A stretch of 64,000 bases of DNA from the NCBI RefSeq assembly GCF_900499075.1, contig NZ_UIHC01000008.1:1-64000 (forward strand), written 5' to 3'. The position numbers and the translations under genes were made by a program. Source of the DNA: Roseinatronobacter ekhonensis (GTDB lineage: Bacteria > Pseudomonadota > Alphaproteobacteria > Rhodobacterales > Rhodobacteraceae). Of the stretch, positions 38,333-47,950 are shown in pieces (position 1 is the first letter of the stretch; every line of letters starts with the position of its first letter). The notes beneath the pieces were generated by a model. That model was not told the origin of the DNA and made no database searches. It was given only the letters and a program-made list of their open reading frames with translations.

Positions 38333-39547
38333 CAGCACATGCCCGAAAGGCGCTTGCGGCGGGTCCGGCTGCGGCGCGGCCCAGATGACCGGGAAGCGCG
38401 GTTTTGGGCCCATGGGTCCGTCCATATCCGACAGGATGACCAGCGCCGATGGGGCCAACTCCCCCGCGCGCGCGACAACCGGCCGAAAATCGGTGCCACC
38501 GTCTTGGGGCAACTCCAAGCCCTGCAAGGTCGCGCGCGCGGTGGCAGGGTCAAGCGGCATGTCATGATGCACCCCCTCATCAAAGCTCAGCAAATGCAAG
38601 GACGCCTGCACGCGCAAGGCGACGGCCTGCACCTCTGCCATCAGCAGGCGCAGGCTGTCATCGGCCAGCGACGCGGAACAATCCAATGCCAGCACAATAC
38701 GCGGGGCGCTGCCCTGCCAGCGCATGCGCGGCTGGAACGGCGGCAAGGGCGCGCTTGTTTGCAAGGCACGCCCCGCGCCTGCCAGCCATGCCCGCGCGGG
38801 GCGCAGGGGCGCGGGTTCGGGGCGGTGCAGGGATGCCCGCGCCAGCAAGCGGCGCAAGACCACTTCCCACGGGGTGCGCGGCTGCGGCAGATCGGCCATG
38901 CGCCGTCCCAGTATGCCCAGCCCGAACCCCGCCGCAGCCCCCGCCGCCATGGCCCGCGCCATGTGCGCGCGCCATTCGGCCTGCCCGCTGCCGCCAGTGT
39001 CCGTGCCCTGTCCGCCGCTGCCACCATCCGCCGGGTGCAGGTCGGTCTTTTGTCCATCCTCTGACGCCTGCTTGCGGGCACGGCCCGCACCGTCGGGGCT
39101 GTCAGACATGCGCCGGTAAAGACGTTCGCAATCCCAATCACTTAACCCGCCTTGTTCATGCAGCGCCTGAAGCAGCTTGGCCAAGGTCAGCGCGGGGCGC
39201 GGCAGCGCGTGACCGGCCTGCACAATCGCTTCGTTCACGATAGCATCGCTTGCGATCTGCCACAGGTCGGGCGCGAACCCGTCGCCCATGCGCGCCGCCA
39301 TCGCCGCCATACGGTCGGAATGCTGCAAGGCCACATGCAGAATGTGATGGCCCGCAAGCCCGGTCTGCTCATGCGCAGGCAGTGCCGCGAAATCTGGCCC
39401 GTAGCGAATGGTGGTGCCAGTCGTTTCGGCTGCGGCCTCGAGCCGCTCGGCATCGCGGTGCTGGCACCAGAGAGATAGCGCGGCAAGCGCCGGATCGGCC
39501 TCTGTCAGCGCTTGCAACGCGCGCGTCGCCCGCGCCGAATGCGTCAT
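38318..39547 (-). CDS. DUF2201-type metallopeptidase-like plus VWA domain protein
   Basis: The N-terminal half matches the putative metallopeptidase domain of the DUF2201 family, with HEXXH-like TGLAGHHILHVALQHSDR. A Gly/Asp/Ser-rich linker lies near residues 150-190. The C-terminal half is von Willebrand A-like with a MIDAS motif DCSAS in VLALDCSASLADD, a Thr in QDGGTDFRPVV and Asp in VILSDMDGPMG. It follows the MoxR-type ATPase with an ATGA overlap at 39544-39547, so the two work as a pair; such pairs are thought to remodel or metallate target proteins. Confidence 0.78.
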   Translation of the reverse strand: MTHSARATRALQALTEADPALAALSLWCQHRDAERLEAAAETTGTTIRYGPDFAALPAHEQTGLAGHHILHVALQHSDRMAAMAARMGDGFAPDLWQIASDAIVNEAIVQAGHALPRPALTLAKLLQALHEQGGLSDWDCERLYRRMSDSPDGAGRARKQASEDGQKTDLHPADGGSGGQGTDTGGSGQAEWRAHMARAMAAGAAAGFGLGILGRRMADLPQPRTPWEVVLRRLLARASLHRPEPAPLRPARAWLAGAGRALQTSAPLPPFQPRMRWQGSAPRIVLALDCSASLADDSLRLLMAEVQAVALRVQASLHLLSFDEGVHHDMPLDPATARATLQGLELPQDGGTDFRPVVARAGELAPSALVILSDMDGPMGPKPRFPVIWAAPQPDPPQAPFGHVLSLGG

Positions 39548-40647
39548 TCCAACCCTGCTGCGCGCCGCTCCTCGGCATAGGCGGCATAGGCAGGCGAGGT
39601 CAAAAACGCCTCGGCCATGTCATTGTCCAGCGCCTTTCGGATCAACATCTCGAACCCGTGCGCGCCAAGTTCGGCCAAGGGCATAGCGTCGAATGGCGCG
39701 GTCTTCAGGCCGCGCGCCTCGGCCATGATGTCAATCACATGGTGCATATTCTCCGCATCCGCCCGCGCCACCAGCGCGTAGATCAGCGCCGTCATGCCGT
39801 GCATCGAAGGCGGGTAGAGGCTCGCGCGCTCTTTCGTCGTCGCCTCCAGCAAATCATCCAACTGCACGGTGGCCGCGATCTCGTCGGCGATCAACAGGAA
39901 TTCGGCAGCGACCGCCTCGCCCAGCACACCGGCAATCGCGGTGTTGCGCAAGGCACGGTCAGGAAGCGCACGCATCAATGCCGATACCCGCGCCCAGCTT
40001 CGCGGGGTGCAGGCGATCATATCGCCCCGGCGCAGCGCAGCCTCTCCCGTGTCCAGCAGGTCTGGGCGCGTGCGAATGAAGGCGATCACGGCAGGGTCCA
40101 GCCCCATTGGCACGGCGTAGCCCTGCACCCAGTCGCCCGCTTCGGCCACAAGGTTCAGATGCACCAAGCGGTCCGACAGCGCACTGCCCATCTCGTAAGC
40201 GATGGCGCCGTCCTCTACCGTGTTGCCAGCCGCGACAACCATGCAACTGTCGGGCAAGCGGTGCGGCCCGACGCGACGTTCCTGCAACAGCCCGTAAACG
40301 GTGGGTTGCAGCTGCGGGGCGGCGGCGGTCAGTTCGTCCAGAAACAGAACCGAGGGGGTGGCGGGGTCATCCGGCAAATCCTCTGGCCGGAACCAGATGG
40401 TGCGCTGACGCTCCATATCGAAGAACGGCAGGCCGCGCAGGTCTTGCGGCTCAATGGTGGTCAGGCGCAGGTCATACAGGCGCGCCCCGATACGGTCCGC
40501 AAGTATCTGCACGACCTCGGTTTTGCCAATACCGGGTCGGCCATGCAGCATCCAGCTTGCCGTGAGCGCGCCAGAGGCTTGCGCGTCCCACCCGGCCAAA
40601 AGCAGGTCCAGCGCGCGGCCGGTGGTGATGGGGGGTGCGTTGACCAT
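39544..40647 (-). CDS. MoxR-type AAA+ ATPase
   Basis: The 367-residue protein has Walker A MLHGRPGIGKTEVVQ near residues 33-47, the MoxR-specific insert region LTTIEPQDLRGLPFFD, Walker B SVLFLDELTAAAPQLQ, sensor MVVAAGNTVEDGA and the Arg finger region ALSDRLVHLNL. MoxR ATPases act as chaperones together with VWA proteins, here the gene directly downstream. The client is unknown; no metalloenzyme gene is adjacent. Confidence 0.85.
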   Translation of the reverse strand: MVNAPPITTGRALDLLLAGWDAQASGALTASWMLHGRPGIGKTEVVQILADRIGARLYDLRLTTIEPQDLRGLPFFDMERQRTIWFRPEDLPDDPATPSVLFLDELTAAAPQLQPTVYGLLQERRVGPHRLPDSCMVVAAGNTVEDGAIAYEMGSALSDRLVHLNLVAEAGDWVQGYAVPMGLDPAVIAFIRTRPDLLDTGEAALRRGDMIACTPRSWARVSALMRALPDRALRNTAIAGVLGEAVAAEFLLIADEIAATVQLDDLLEATTKERASLYPPSMHGMTALIYALVARADAENMHHVIDIMAEARGLKTAPFDAMPLAELGAHGFEMLIRKALDNDMAEAFLTSPAYAAYAEERRAAGLE

Positions 40648-40710
40648 GTCTTGCCCTTTGCCGCGATGTCACGGGCCAAGATATGGCCCGCGACGAGAGT
40701 GCGGCAAGCG

Positions 40711-41529
40711 TCAGGCGGGCGGTTTGGACGGCGAGTCCTCTGCCAGCTTTGTGGCCTGATCTATCCAGTTGTCGCGATCAATCCGGCCCTTGAAGCTGAG
40801 ATAGCCATCAACCCAGTCAACCTCTGCGCGGGTCCAGCGGCTGATCTGCCAGAAATGGTAAAAACCAAGCCCGTTCAGTTTGCCTTCCAGCACGGGGCCA
40901 ACGCCGCTGATGCGTTTTAGGTCATCCTCGTCGCCCATCGGCGCGTCCAGACCCTTGGGCTGGACCGGTTCGGGCGCGGCTGCATCGGCAGGCGCGGACG
41001 TATCGGCAGGTGCTGCGGGCGCTGGCGCCTTTTCGGCTTTGGGCTGCGCCTTGGGCGTGTCGGCATCTGTGGCGCTGTTTTTCGCGGCGGAACTGTCACT
41101 TGCCGTTGCCGAGGTGCTTGCTGCGGTAGCACCCCCAGCGGCAGCCACGGTCGCAGCGCCTGTCGCCGTGGCACTGCCAGCCGGTGCCTCCGGCTTGGCC
41201 GATGCTGTGCTAGGCGCGGGCGTTGCGGTTGCTGGCGCGGCAGGTGGTGCCGATGCGGGCGCTGCCGATGCAGTCGGCGCGGGTGCAGTCGGCGCGGCAG
41301 GTGTCGCGGTGTTGGGCATCGCCTTGGCTGTGGACGCGGATTTCGGCGCGCCCTCGGCAAGCGTAAAGATCAGCCCGATGATCAGCGCAACGACCACGCC
41401 AATCGCGACCGATCCGATCGCACCGATCCCCAGCGCAACAAGCGAGACGCCGAACATCAGCGCGCCTGCCGCTGCCGCAATGGCCCAGCCGAACAAGGGC
41501 GGGGCGTTCTTGAATTCCGAATGTGCCAT
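40711..41529 (-). CDS. membrane protein with C-terminal helix-hairpin-helix-like domain
   Basis: The 272-residue protein has two N-terminal membrane helices (about 13-33 and 37-56), a 120-residue Ala/Pro/Thr-rich linker of low complexity, and a C-terminal domain LKRISGVGPVLEGKLNGLG followed by FYHFWQISRWTRAEVDWVD. This last part matches a family annotated as flap-endonuclease-like 5' nuclease (helix-hairpin-helix), often found fused to respiratory-chain subunits. No nuclease catalytic residues are evident, so a binding role is more likely. Confidence 0.6.
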   Translation of the reverse strand: MAHSEFKNAPPLFGWAIAAAAGALMFGVSLVALGIGAIGSVAIGVVVALIIGLIFTLAEGAPKSASTAKAMPNTATPAAPTAPAPTASAAPASAPPAAPATATPAPSTASAKPEAPAGSATATGAATVAAAGGATAASTSATASDSSAAKNSATDADTPKAQPKAEKAPAPAAPADTSAPADAAAPEPVQPKGLDAPMGDEDDLKRISGVGPVLEGKLNGLGFYHFWQISRWTRAEVDWVDGYLSFKGRIDRDNWIDQATKLAEDSPSKPPA

Positions 41530-41565
41530 CTAGGTCAATTCCTTCCTGTCTTTATTCGCTACCAG

Positions 41566-43488
41566 TCACGCACGCAGGGTCTGCACGGTTTGCGCGGGAA
41601 ACGCATCCAGCCCGAGCGCCTGCAAGGCCGTCGCGGCAATGTCGCGCGCGCTTAGCCCTGCCTGAGCATACATCACTTCGGGGCTGGCCTGTTCGATAAA
41701 TCTGTCGGCCAAGGTCATGGTGCGCAAGGCGGCACCGTTTTGCAACTGCCCGGAATTGGCGAGGTAGTATAGAACTTGGGCGCCAAAGCCACCCTGCGCG
41801 CCTTGTTCGACAGTGATAACTGCCGCGTGGTGGCGCATAAGCTGGTCGATCAAGGCGTGGTCCAGCGGCTTGGCAAAGCGCGCATCGGCAATGGTGCAAG
41901 TGATCCCGCGCGCGGCGAGGGATTCGACGGCAAGCCGCACTTCGGCCAAATGCGCGCCGAAGGACAGGAAGGCGACATGCTCGCCCTCGGCCACGATACG
42001 GCCCTTGCCGATTTCGAGCACTTGGCCGCGTTCGGGCATCTGCGCACCAACGCCGTTGCCGCGCGGGTAGCGCAGCGCGATGGGGCCGTCGTCATAGGCG
42101 GCACAGGTCTCAACCATATGGACCAGTTCGGCCTCGTCCCCCGCACCCATAACGACCATGCCCGGAAGGTTGGTCATGAAGCCCACGTCGAACGCGCCCG
42201 CATGGGTCGCGCCATCCGCGCCGACAAGCCCCGCACGGTCAATGGCAAAGCGCACGGGCAGGCCTTGGAGCGCCACGTCATGCACGACCTGATCATAGCC
42301 GCGTTGCAGGAAGGTGGAATAGATCGCGCAGAAGGGTTTCAGCCCGCTCGCCGCCATGCCTGCGGCGAATGTCACGGCGTGCTGTTCTGCAATGCCCACG
42401 TCGAACACGCGGCGGGGAAAACGCTTGGCCATGATGTCCAGCCCCGTGCCGCCCGGCATCGCCGCCGTCACCGCGACGATATTGGGGTCGCGCGCGGCGG
42501 CATCGGTCAGGGCAGTGCCGAAGACGCCAGTATAGCTGGGCGCGTTGGGCTTGGATTTCGCCTGCGCGCCGGTGGCCACGTCAAATTTCGAGACACCGTG
42601 ATAGCAGCAGCCTGACGCCTCGGCCGGGGCGTAGCCCTTGCCCTTGACGGTGCGCACATGGATCAGCACTGGCCCCTCGGCCCGGTCGCGGGCCATGCGC
42701 AAGGTTGCCAGCAGATCGGGCATGGAATGGCCGTCGATGGGACCGATATAGGTAAAGCCCAGATGCTCGAACATGGTGGAATCGGGCGGGCCGCCACAGG
42801 CACGGGCGCGCGCCGCCAAAGCCTGTTCGCGCAAGGATTGCGGAAGTGCTGCCATGAAACCCTGCGCCACCTCGGACAGCGACGCATGGGGTGCGTTCAG
42901 GCGGTTCAGGTAGCTGTTCATCGCCCCTACGGGCGGCGCGATGGACATGTCGTTGTCATTCAGGATGACGAACATCCGCCGCCCCTCGGCCCCGGCGTTG
43001 TTGAGCGCCTCATACGCCATGCCGGCGGTGATGGAGCCGTCGCCGATGACCGCAATCGCATCGCCCGTGGGCTGGCCCATATCGCGCCCGATGGTGAAGC
43101 CAAGCGCCGCTGAAATGCTGGTCGAGCTATGCGCCGCGCCGAACGGGTCGAACGCGGATTCGCTGCGTTTGGTAAAGCCCGACAGCCCGCCTTCTTGGCG
43201 CAGCGTATCCATACGGTGGCGTCGGCCGGTCAGAATTTTATGCGGGTAACACTGGTGCGAAACATCCCAGATCAGCTTGTCGAACGGGGTGCGGAACACC
43301 GCGTGCAGTGCCACGGTCAGTTCCACCACGCCAAGGCTGGAGCCAAGATGGCCGCCGGTGCGGCTGACAGTCTCGATCGTTTCGCTGCGCAGCTCTTCGG
43401 CCAGCGCGGTCAATTCGTCCAGATCGAACGCGCGCATATCGGCGGGGCCTGCAACACGGTCCAGATGCGGGGTAAGGCTGTGGTCCAT
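41566..43488 (-). CDS. dxs: 1-deoxy-D-xylulose-5-phosphate synthase
   Basis: Dxs makes DXP from pyruvate and glyceraldehyde-3-phosphate, the entry to the MEP isoprenoid pathway feeding carotenoid and the phytyl tail of bacteriochlorophyll. The 640-residue TPP enzyme has His in [20 protein letters not shown], the ThDP motif [18 protein letters not shown] (149-166) and the transketolase-like Glu/His segment [19 protein letters not shown]. Placement after pufX matches Rhodobacter. An intrinsic terminator at 43522-43559 separates it from puf, so it may also have its own promoter. AAGGGAA precedes the ATG. Confidence 0.95.
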   Translation of the reverse strand: MDHSLTPHLDRVAGPADMRAFDLDELTALAEELRSETIETVSRTGGHLGSSLGVVELTVALHAVFRTPFDKLIWDVSHQCYPHKILTGRRHRMDTLRQEGGLSGFTKRSESAFDPFGAAHSSTSISAALGFTIGRDMGQPTGDAIAVIGDGSITAGMAYEALNNAGAEGRRMFVILNDNDMSIAPPVGAMNSYLNRLNAPHASLSEVAQGFMAALPQSLREQALAARARACGGPPDSTMFEHLGFTYIGPIDGHSMPDLLATLRMARDRAEGPVLIHVRTVKGKGYAPAEASGCCYHGVSKFDVATGAQAKSKPNAPSYTGVFGTALTDAAARDPNIVAVTAAMPGGTGLDIMAKRFPRRVFDVGIAEQHAVTFAAGMAASGLKPFCAIYSTFLQRGYDQVVHDVALQGLPVRFAIDRAGLVGADGATHAGAFDVGFMTNLPGMVVMGAGDEAELVHMVETCAAYDDGPIALRYPRGNGVGAQMPERGQVLEIGKGRIVAEGEHVAFLSFGAHLAEVRLAVESLAARGITCTIADARFAKPLDHALIDQLMRHHAAVITVEQGAQGGFGAQVLYYLANSGQLQNGAALRTMTLADRFIEQASPEVMYAQAGLSARDIAATALQALGLDAFPAQTVQTLRA

Positions 43489-43521
43489 GGGGGTTCCCTT
43501 TCGATGCGGCGGGTTTATACG

Positions 43522-43559
43522 AAAAAAGGTGCCGTGGGGCCCTTGGCCCGCACGGCACC
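43522..43559 (-). terminator. intrinsic terminator of the puf operon
   Basis: On the minus strand, GGTGCCGTG and CACGGCACC form a perfect 9-bp stem; after a one-base bulge, GGGCC and GGCCC extend it by 5 bp around an AAG loop. A TTTTTT run follows at 43527-43522. This is the strongest Rho-independent terminator in the window and stands between pufX and dxs. Confidence 0.85.
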
Positions 43560-43561
43560 AG

Positions 43562-43666
43562 TTTCCTGTCGCCAACAGGAAAGGGAACCGGGCGTCACGG
43601 CCCGTGTTCGAACCGGCTAATGGCTCGAACCCTTTGAGGGGCAGGCCGGGCAAACCGCCCTGCCCC
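43562..43666 (-). other. three further hairpins in the pufX-dxs intergenic region
   Basis: Read in puf direction: 43666-43638 (8-bp GGGGCAGG type stem plus 3 inner pairs), 43630-43606 (9-bp stem GTTCGAGCC/GGTTCGAAC with one G-T pair) and 43582-43562 (8-bp TTTCCTGT/ACAGGAAA, 5-base loop). Together with the terminator they make a four-hairpin series. In Rhodobacter, 3' hairpins protect puf mRNA from exonucleases; the same role is inferred. Confidence 0.6.
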
Positions 43667-43684
43667 GATCCTTTGACCGCCGGG

Positions 43685-43915
43685 TTAAACCGTGGCGATC
43701 AGCGCAGGCGCTTCCAATGCACTATACGGCATTGGCGGCGGCGCGTTCTTGCTGTCCTCGGGCAGGAACTGCCCAACGACCCAGATCAGCCCGATGAGTG
43801 CGCCGATCCCGATCAGAACCGCGGCGGCATAGCCAGCGCCCCGCAACATTTCCGACAGGATCCAGTTCCGCAGCCTTTGGCCGGGCGACTCTTCGATGTA
43901 GTCATGCTGTGCCAT
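43685..43915 (-). CDS. pufX: reaction centre-LH1 core protein PufX
   Basis: PufX is a single-span protein that opens the LH1 ring and allows quinone exchange in Rhodobacter-type core complexes. The start at 43915 follows GGAGG by 6 bases and gives 76 residues; the pufM stop is 13 bases upstream. The sequence has a polar N-terminus ([18 protein letters not shown]), a Gly-rich transmembrane helix beginning [20 protein letters not shown] that resembles the Gly-rich PufX helix, and the family-like VVGQFLP then [12 protein letters not shown] tail. No pufC follows. Confidence 0.9.
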   Translation of the reverse strand: MAQHDYIEESPGQRLRNWILSEMLRGAGYAAAVLIGIGALIGLIWVVGQFLPEDSKNAPPPMPYSALEAPALIATV

Positions 43916-43928
43916 AGTGACCTCCAAG

Positions 43929-44852
43929 TCAGTAGGTTGGGCGGTAGCCGCGGGCTTCAGCCCAGATGGCCCAGTTGTCAACGACCGTGCCGGTCAGCAG
44001 GATACCGATCCCGCCGGTCAGCGTGGTCAGCACCGCAAACCACCAGGCCCAACGGTGGATACCTTCCATCGTGGCATTGAAGCCCATGGTCCAGCGCCAG
44101 AACAAGGCCGCACGTTCACTTGCCGTGCCACGGTCCACGATCTGCTCCAACTCGCGGTCGCCGCCGAAGCGAGAGACTGCCAGAATGGTTGCCCCATGCA
44201 TGGCAAACAACAAAGCCGAGCCATAGAGGAACACGATCGAAAGCGCGTGGAACGGGTTATAGAACAGGTTGCCGTAGCGCAGGCTGAACAGGTTGGTCCA
44301 ATCAAGGTGCGTGAAGATGCCATACGGCACGGCTTCGGACCACGATCCCATCAGCAGCGGACGGAACAGGCCCAGCACAAGGAACAGCCAGATGGCAGAG
44401 CCGAAGGCCCAAGCCACATGTTTGCCCATGCCAAGCGCCTCGGCGCGCAGATAGGTCCGTGCCCACCATGTCATGACAGAGATCAGCAGGAAGAAGGACG
44501 CGATCAGGAAATAGCCCCCTTCACGCATTGGCGGGATGCTCAGGCCGTATTCCGGCGCGGGCGGGTCCAGCGACAGCCAGAACAGATCGCGCAGGAAGAC
44601 CGCCGGGTTATACCCAGCCTGATCCCAGAACCACAGCCCGACCATGACGAACCACAGTGCCCCCGTGGCCAGCGAGATCACGCCCAGCGTGCCCAGGTAG
44701 ATGGGGCCAAGCTGGGCATTGCCGAACCAGCCAGCCAGCGTGGAGAAGCTGGCCGATTTGGTGCGGTTTTCCAGCTCGACGCCTTCAACCAAGCCCATTT
44801 CGGGGGCTGCGCGCACCTGAACCTGTGTAAAGATGTTCTGATACTCAGCCAT
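43929..44852 (-). CDS. pufM: photosynthetic reaction centre M subunit
   Basis: The 307-residue protein with five membrane helices holds, with PufL, the bacteriochlorophylls, bacteriopheophytins, quinones and iron of the type II reaction centre. Visible landmarks: [20 protein letters not shown] (special-pair ligand His), [19 protein letters not shown] (iron-ligand His), [21 protein letters not shown] (bridging Glu, iron site) and the end [29 protein letters not shown] precedes the ATG, which lies within the last codons of pufL (8-base overlap). Confidence 0.97.
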   Translation of the reverse strand: MAEYQNIFTQVQVRAAPEMGLVEGVELENRTKSASFSTLAGWFGNAQLGPIYLGTLGVISLATGALWFVMVGLWFWDQAGYNPAVFLRDLFWLSLDPPAPEYGLSIPPMREGGYFLIASFFLLISVMTWWARTYLRAEALGMGKHVAWAFGSAIWLFLVLGLFRPLLMGSWSEAVPYGIFTHLDWTNLFSLRYGNLFYNPFHALSIVFLYGSALLFAMHGATILAVSRFGGDRELEQIVDRGTASERAALFWRWTMGFNATMEGIHRWAWWFAVLTTLTGGIGILLTGTVVDNWAIWAEARGYRPTY

Positions 44853-45693
44853 TGACGCCTCCTTCGATGTTGGACCACCAAGGCAGATCCAACCACCAAT
44901 CCCACCAGTAGACCCACTGGTCGAACCAGATGGTGCCAGAGATGACGATACAGACCGCCGACCAGAACCCGGCATTCAGCGCCAGAAGCAGACCAAGACG
45001 GTGGATGCCCAGAGTGCCGACAGAATACCCGATCAGGTCACGGAAGAACGTGTCCTCGTGGTCGGGCGTTTTCATGATCTCGCCCTTCTTGGGGTTGGCA
45101 GCCGACAGAACCAGCGCGCCATGCAGCGCCAGCGCCAGTGTCGTGGTGAAGAAGAACGTCACCGCGATCATATGCGCCGGGTTGTAGTGGAAGTTGCCGT
45201 AGGTGTAGCCGACATTCGACACCCAATCGAGATGGGTCCAGATACCGTAGGGGAATGCATGCCCCCAGGCGCCCATAAGCACGGGACGAATGACAACCAG
45301 CGTGAGATAGGCAAAGATCGCCACGCCAAAGGCGAAAGGCACATGATAGCCCATGCCCAATTTGCGGCAGATCTCGACCTCGCGCAGCGCCCAGGACACG
45401 AACGCCCCGATCGCGCAGATGGTCACAACCTGCCATAGCCCGCCTTCAAGCAGCGGTGCCGGACCCAACCCATAGGACAGGGGTGGGGGATTTATTGAAA
45501 TAAGCCAGGGGTTAAACGTGCCTTGCAGCACAGCCCCCCAAAAGATCAAGAGCGTTCCGAGAACCGCGAAGAACACGGTCGTTACCCCGAAAAAACCGAC
45601 GTAAAACGGCCCGACCCAAAAGTCGAACAGGTTTCCGCCGACCAACGTGCCACCCGGCACGCGGTATTTGCGCTCGAAGCTCAGCAGCGCCAT
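44845..45693 (-). CDS. pufL: photosynthetic reaction centre L subunit
   Basis: 282 residues, five membrane helices, starting [17 protein letters not shown]. Landmark pigment and iron ligands are in [20 protein letters not shown] (special-pair and accessory bacteriochlorophyll His), [16 protein letters not shown] (iron His), [22 protein letters not shown] (secondary quinone site Glu/Ser region and iron His). GGAGGGAAGC precedes the ATG. It overlaps pufM by 8 bases, the usual L-M coupling that keeps subunits equimolar. Confidence 0.97.
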   Translation of the reverse strand: MALLSFERKYRVPGGTLVGGNLFDFWVGPFYVGFFGVTTVFFAVLGTLLIFWGAVLQGTFNPWLISINPPPLSYGLGPAPLLEGGLWQVVTICAIGAFVSWALREVEICRKLGMGYHVPFAFGVAIFAYLTLVVIRPVLMGAWGHAFPYGIWTHLDWVSNVGYTYGNFHYNPAHMIAVTFFFTTTLALALHGALVLSAANPKKGEIMKTPDHEDTFFRDLIGYSVGTLGIHRLGLLLALNAGFWSAVCIVISGTIWFDQWVYWWDWWLDLPWWSNIEGGVNG

Positions 45694-45761
45694 GCTTCCC
45701 TCCGCTAAGGTGCGGCGGCCGTCAAGGCCGTCAATGAATGGTGAAGTTGGCCACGGGCAAA

Positions 45762-45779
45762 GGCATGGTTGCCCATGCC
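45762..45779 (-). other. pufA-pufL intercistronic hairpin with GCAA loop
   Basis: On the minus strand GGCATGG and CCATGCC form a perfect 7-bp stem closed by a GCAA (GNRA) tetraloop, 13 bases after the pufA stop within a 99-base intercistronic gap. In Rhodobacter, hairpins here stabilise the pufBA segment so that antenna exceeds reaction-centre mRNA. Another small stem (GGCC/GGCC, 45717-45729) lies closer to pufL. Confidence 0.65.
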
Positions 45780-45792
45780 CGCGGCGCTATGC

Positions 45793-45969
45793 TTATTCGG
45801 CAGGAACAACCCGCTCGTACTTGTCGGCAGCAATCGTGAACCAGTTGTAGGACGGGTTCGACAGCAGCACGAGATGGATCATCGCGGCCAGAAGGAACAG
45901 GAACACGCCCTGTGCCACGAAAACGCGGCGCGGATCGAAGATCAGCCAGATTTTGTAAAACTTGCTCAT
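45793..45969 (-). CDS. pufA: light-harvesting 1 alpha subunit
   Basis: 58 residues: [20 protein letters not shown], then one transmembrane helix [17 protein letters not shown] whose His binds bacteriochlorophyll, then [20 protein letters not shown]. The N-terminal [15 protein letters not shown] is the signature of LH1 alpha proteins. The gene starts 13 bases after the pufB stop; GAGGATTGAGAA precedes the ATG. It forms the LH1 ring with PufB. Confidence 0.97.
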   Translation of the reverse strand: MSKFYKIWLIFDPRRVFVAQGVFLFLLAAMIHLVLLSNPSYNWFTIAADKYERVVPAE

Positions 45970-45982
45970 TTCTCAATCCTCC

Positions 45983-46132
45983 TCAGAACCACGGGCGCCA
46001 GATGAACACGGCCAAATGAGCCACGATAGCAACGGCTGAAAACAGCCATAGCCCGCTCATATAGACCGAGTGCAGTTCCTGGGCCTGCTCGTCGGTGAGA
46101 CCTGTAAACGACAGATCAGAATTTTCAGCCAT
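45983..46132 (-). CDS. pufB: light-harvesting 1 beta subunit
   Basis: The start at 46132 after GGAGGATACT gives 49 residues. The sequence [20 protein letters not shown], then [23 protein letters not shown], is typical LH1 beta: an LT-EQAQE N-terminal amphipathic part and a single membrane helix with the bacteriochlorophyll-binding His in VAHLAVF and the terminal WRPWF. A longer open frame reading back to 46219 is not supported. Confidence 0.97.
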   Translation of the reverse strand: MAENSDLSFTGLTDEQAQELHSVYMSGLWLFSAVAIVAHLAVFIWRPWF

Positions 46133-46246
46133 AGTATCCTCCGGATCGTAAGACTGGCACCGCACACCCTGCGGCAGGGTTGGCAGGGGTTGCCCCCCAC
46201 CCCACCCGCGAACTCGCACCCGCGGGAATTCTGTTCTCGCAGCGCC

Positions 46247-46471
46247 TTAGCTGCGGTAAATGATCGGCGCGATCGCGCGGGCATCGGCCAGCGCGCGGCC
46301 CAACGGGCCAAGGCGCGGCAGGCGGCCCGTGGTGACAATGCGCCACGACCAGGTCAGCAGACCCACAGCCAGTGCCAAGGCAAAGACGACGGCGAAATAC
46401 AGGGTGTATTCCCAGCCGCCATCGCGCGGTTGGTGATGGGCTTTGGGGGTGTTGACGGTGTAGTCAGCCAT
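46247..46471 (-). CDS. pufQ: PufQ, bacteriochlorophyll synthesis-associated membrane protein
   Basis: The 74-residue protein has one membrane helix (about residues 23-42, YTLYFAVVFALALAVGLLTW) flanked by a hydrophilic N-terminus and a basic C-terminus (GRLPRLGPLGRALADARA). Size, topology and position between bchZ and pufB match PufQ, proposed to help bacteriochlorophyll intermediate delivery. AGGAGGAACC precedes the ATG. The 114 bases to pufB contain a CCCGCG/CGCGGG-type hairpin but no other gene. Confidence 0.9.
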   Translation of the reverse strand: MADYTVNTPKAHHQPRDGGWEYTLYFAVVFALALAVGLLTWSWRIVTTGRLPRLGPLGRALADARAIAPIIYRS

Positions 46472-46489
46472 GGTTGGTTCCTCCTGCTA

Positions 46490-47950
46490 TCAGGCTCTGG
46501 CCGGTGCGGGGGCAATACCCCGAACCAATGCGGTGTCGACCTCGTCCGCGCCTTGCTCCAGTGCGGCTCTCTCGACCGCGTCGCGCATGGTGCGCGCCGC
46601 CGAGATACGGGTCAGAATGGGGTGTTGTGCGACAATGCGGTCCAGTTCGGCTTTCGCCGCGTCGGACCAGGGCAGGTCGCGCTTCAGTTCGGCGGGCGTT
46701 GCATCAACGGCGTCCATTTCGCTGCCCAGCGGCAGGATGTGGAACAGCGCATCGAACAACCCGTTGCACACTTCTTGCAGCACATAGATCGCACCCGCAT
46801 AGCCCATCATCGGCGTGCCGGTGTGGCGGCGGATGGCCGCGCCCGGAAAGCTGGCGGGAATGAAGGCAGGCGCAGGCCCGTGCCCGGCCTTCATCTCGGC
46901 CAGATACATCTTCTCGTTTATGGACCCGAACACGATCAGCGGGCGCTTCTCGGCCATCATGGCACGCACGCGGTCATTATCGGTTTTCTTGCCACGCGTG
47001 CGGGCGACGGCAAAGGCGCAGGGCATGCCCAGATCGCCCTCAAGGTAATTGCGCAAGCCGCGTGCATACGTCTCATTCGCGACCACGGCGAAACTGGCGG
47101 TGGCGTAGAAATCCTGCGTCACAGAGCGCCACAGATCCCACATCGGCTTCAGCGTCGAATGCTTCTCGCGGGTGATGAACGGCTCTGGGTCCAGCCCCAG
47201 CATATCCCCAAGCTGACGCAAGAATTTCGTCGTGCTGTCCATCCCGATCGGCGCTTGCAGATAGGGCTTGCCCAACACTTCGCACAATCCGCGCCCGAAT
47301 TCGCGATACATGCAGATATTCACATCGGCATTCACAAGGTTGCGCATCTCGGCCAGATGCGCGCCCAAGGGCATGACCATGTTCACCTCTGCCCCAATGC
47401 CCTCGACCAAGCGACGAATCTCGGCCAGATCGGACGGCATGTTGAACGTGCCATACATCGGCCCCAGAATATTCACGCGCGGGCGTGCGCCCTCTTCGCG
47501 CTTTTTCTCGGGCGGCATACGGCCCTTGGTCATGCCGTATTCGGTGAAAATCCACGTCATCGCGCGGTCCGCGGCTTCCCACTGGTCCTCGTCGATGGTG
47601 CGCGGCAAAAACCGTTGAATATTGGTGCCTTGCGGGGTCACACCGCCGCCGATCATCTCGGCAATAGAGCCCGTGACAACCACGGCAGGCAAAGCGGGGT
47701 CGAGCGTTTTCCAGGCGCGTTTCATGGCGCCCTCGGTTCCGTCCCGACCCAACTCCTCCTCGCCCAACCCTGTCACGACAATCGGCAATTCATGCGGCGG
47801 CAGTGCATCGGTGTAATGGAGCACCGATGTCACTGGCAGGTTCTCGCAGCCCACCGGGCCGTCGATAACCACCTGCAAGCCTTTGACGGCACAGAACGCA
47901 TAAACCGCGCCCCAATAGCCCCCTGCCCTGTCATGATCCTGAACAAGCAT
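46490..47950 (-). CDS. bchZ: chlorophyllide a reductase subunit Z
   Basis: BchZ with BchY forms the nitrogenase MoFe-like component of chlorophyllide a oxidoreductase, which reduces ring B on the way to bacteriochlorophyllide. The 486-residue protein starts [20 protein letters not shown] and contains [20 protein letters not shown] with a cluster-ligand Cys, and [15 protein letters not shown]. The ATG overlaps the bchY stop (ATGA), and pufQ begins 18 bases after its stop, linking bch and puf transcription. Confidence 0.95.
   Translation of the reverse strand: MLVQDHDRAGGYWGAVYAFCAVKGLQVVIDGPVGCENLPVTSVLHYTDALPPHELPIVVTGLGEEELGRDGTEGAMKRAWKTLDPALPAVVVTGSIAEMIGGGVTPQGTNIQRFLPRTIDEDQWEAADRAMTWIFTEYGMTKGRMPPEKKREEGARPRVNILGPMYGTFNMPSDLAEIRRLVEGIGAEVNMVMPLGAHLAEMRNLVNADVNICMYREFGRGLCEVLGKPYLQAPIGMDSTTKFLRQLGDMLGLDPEPFITREKHSTLKPMWDLWRSVTQDFYATASFAVVANETYARGLRNYLEGDLGMPCAFAVARTRGKKTDNDRVRAMMAEKRPLIVFGSINEKMYLAEMKAGHGPAPAFIPASFPGAAIRRHTGTPMMGYAGAIYVLQEVCNGLFDALFHILPLGSEMDAVDATPAELKRDLPWSDAAKAELDRIVAQHPILTRISAARTMRDAVERAALEQGADEVDTALVRGIAPAPARA

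Noticed and set aside
43667-43928. A pufC cytochrome gene after pufM
   Set aside because: The frame after pufM is a short single-span protein with PufX features and no CXXCH motif.
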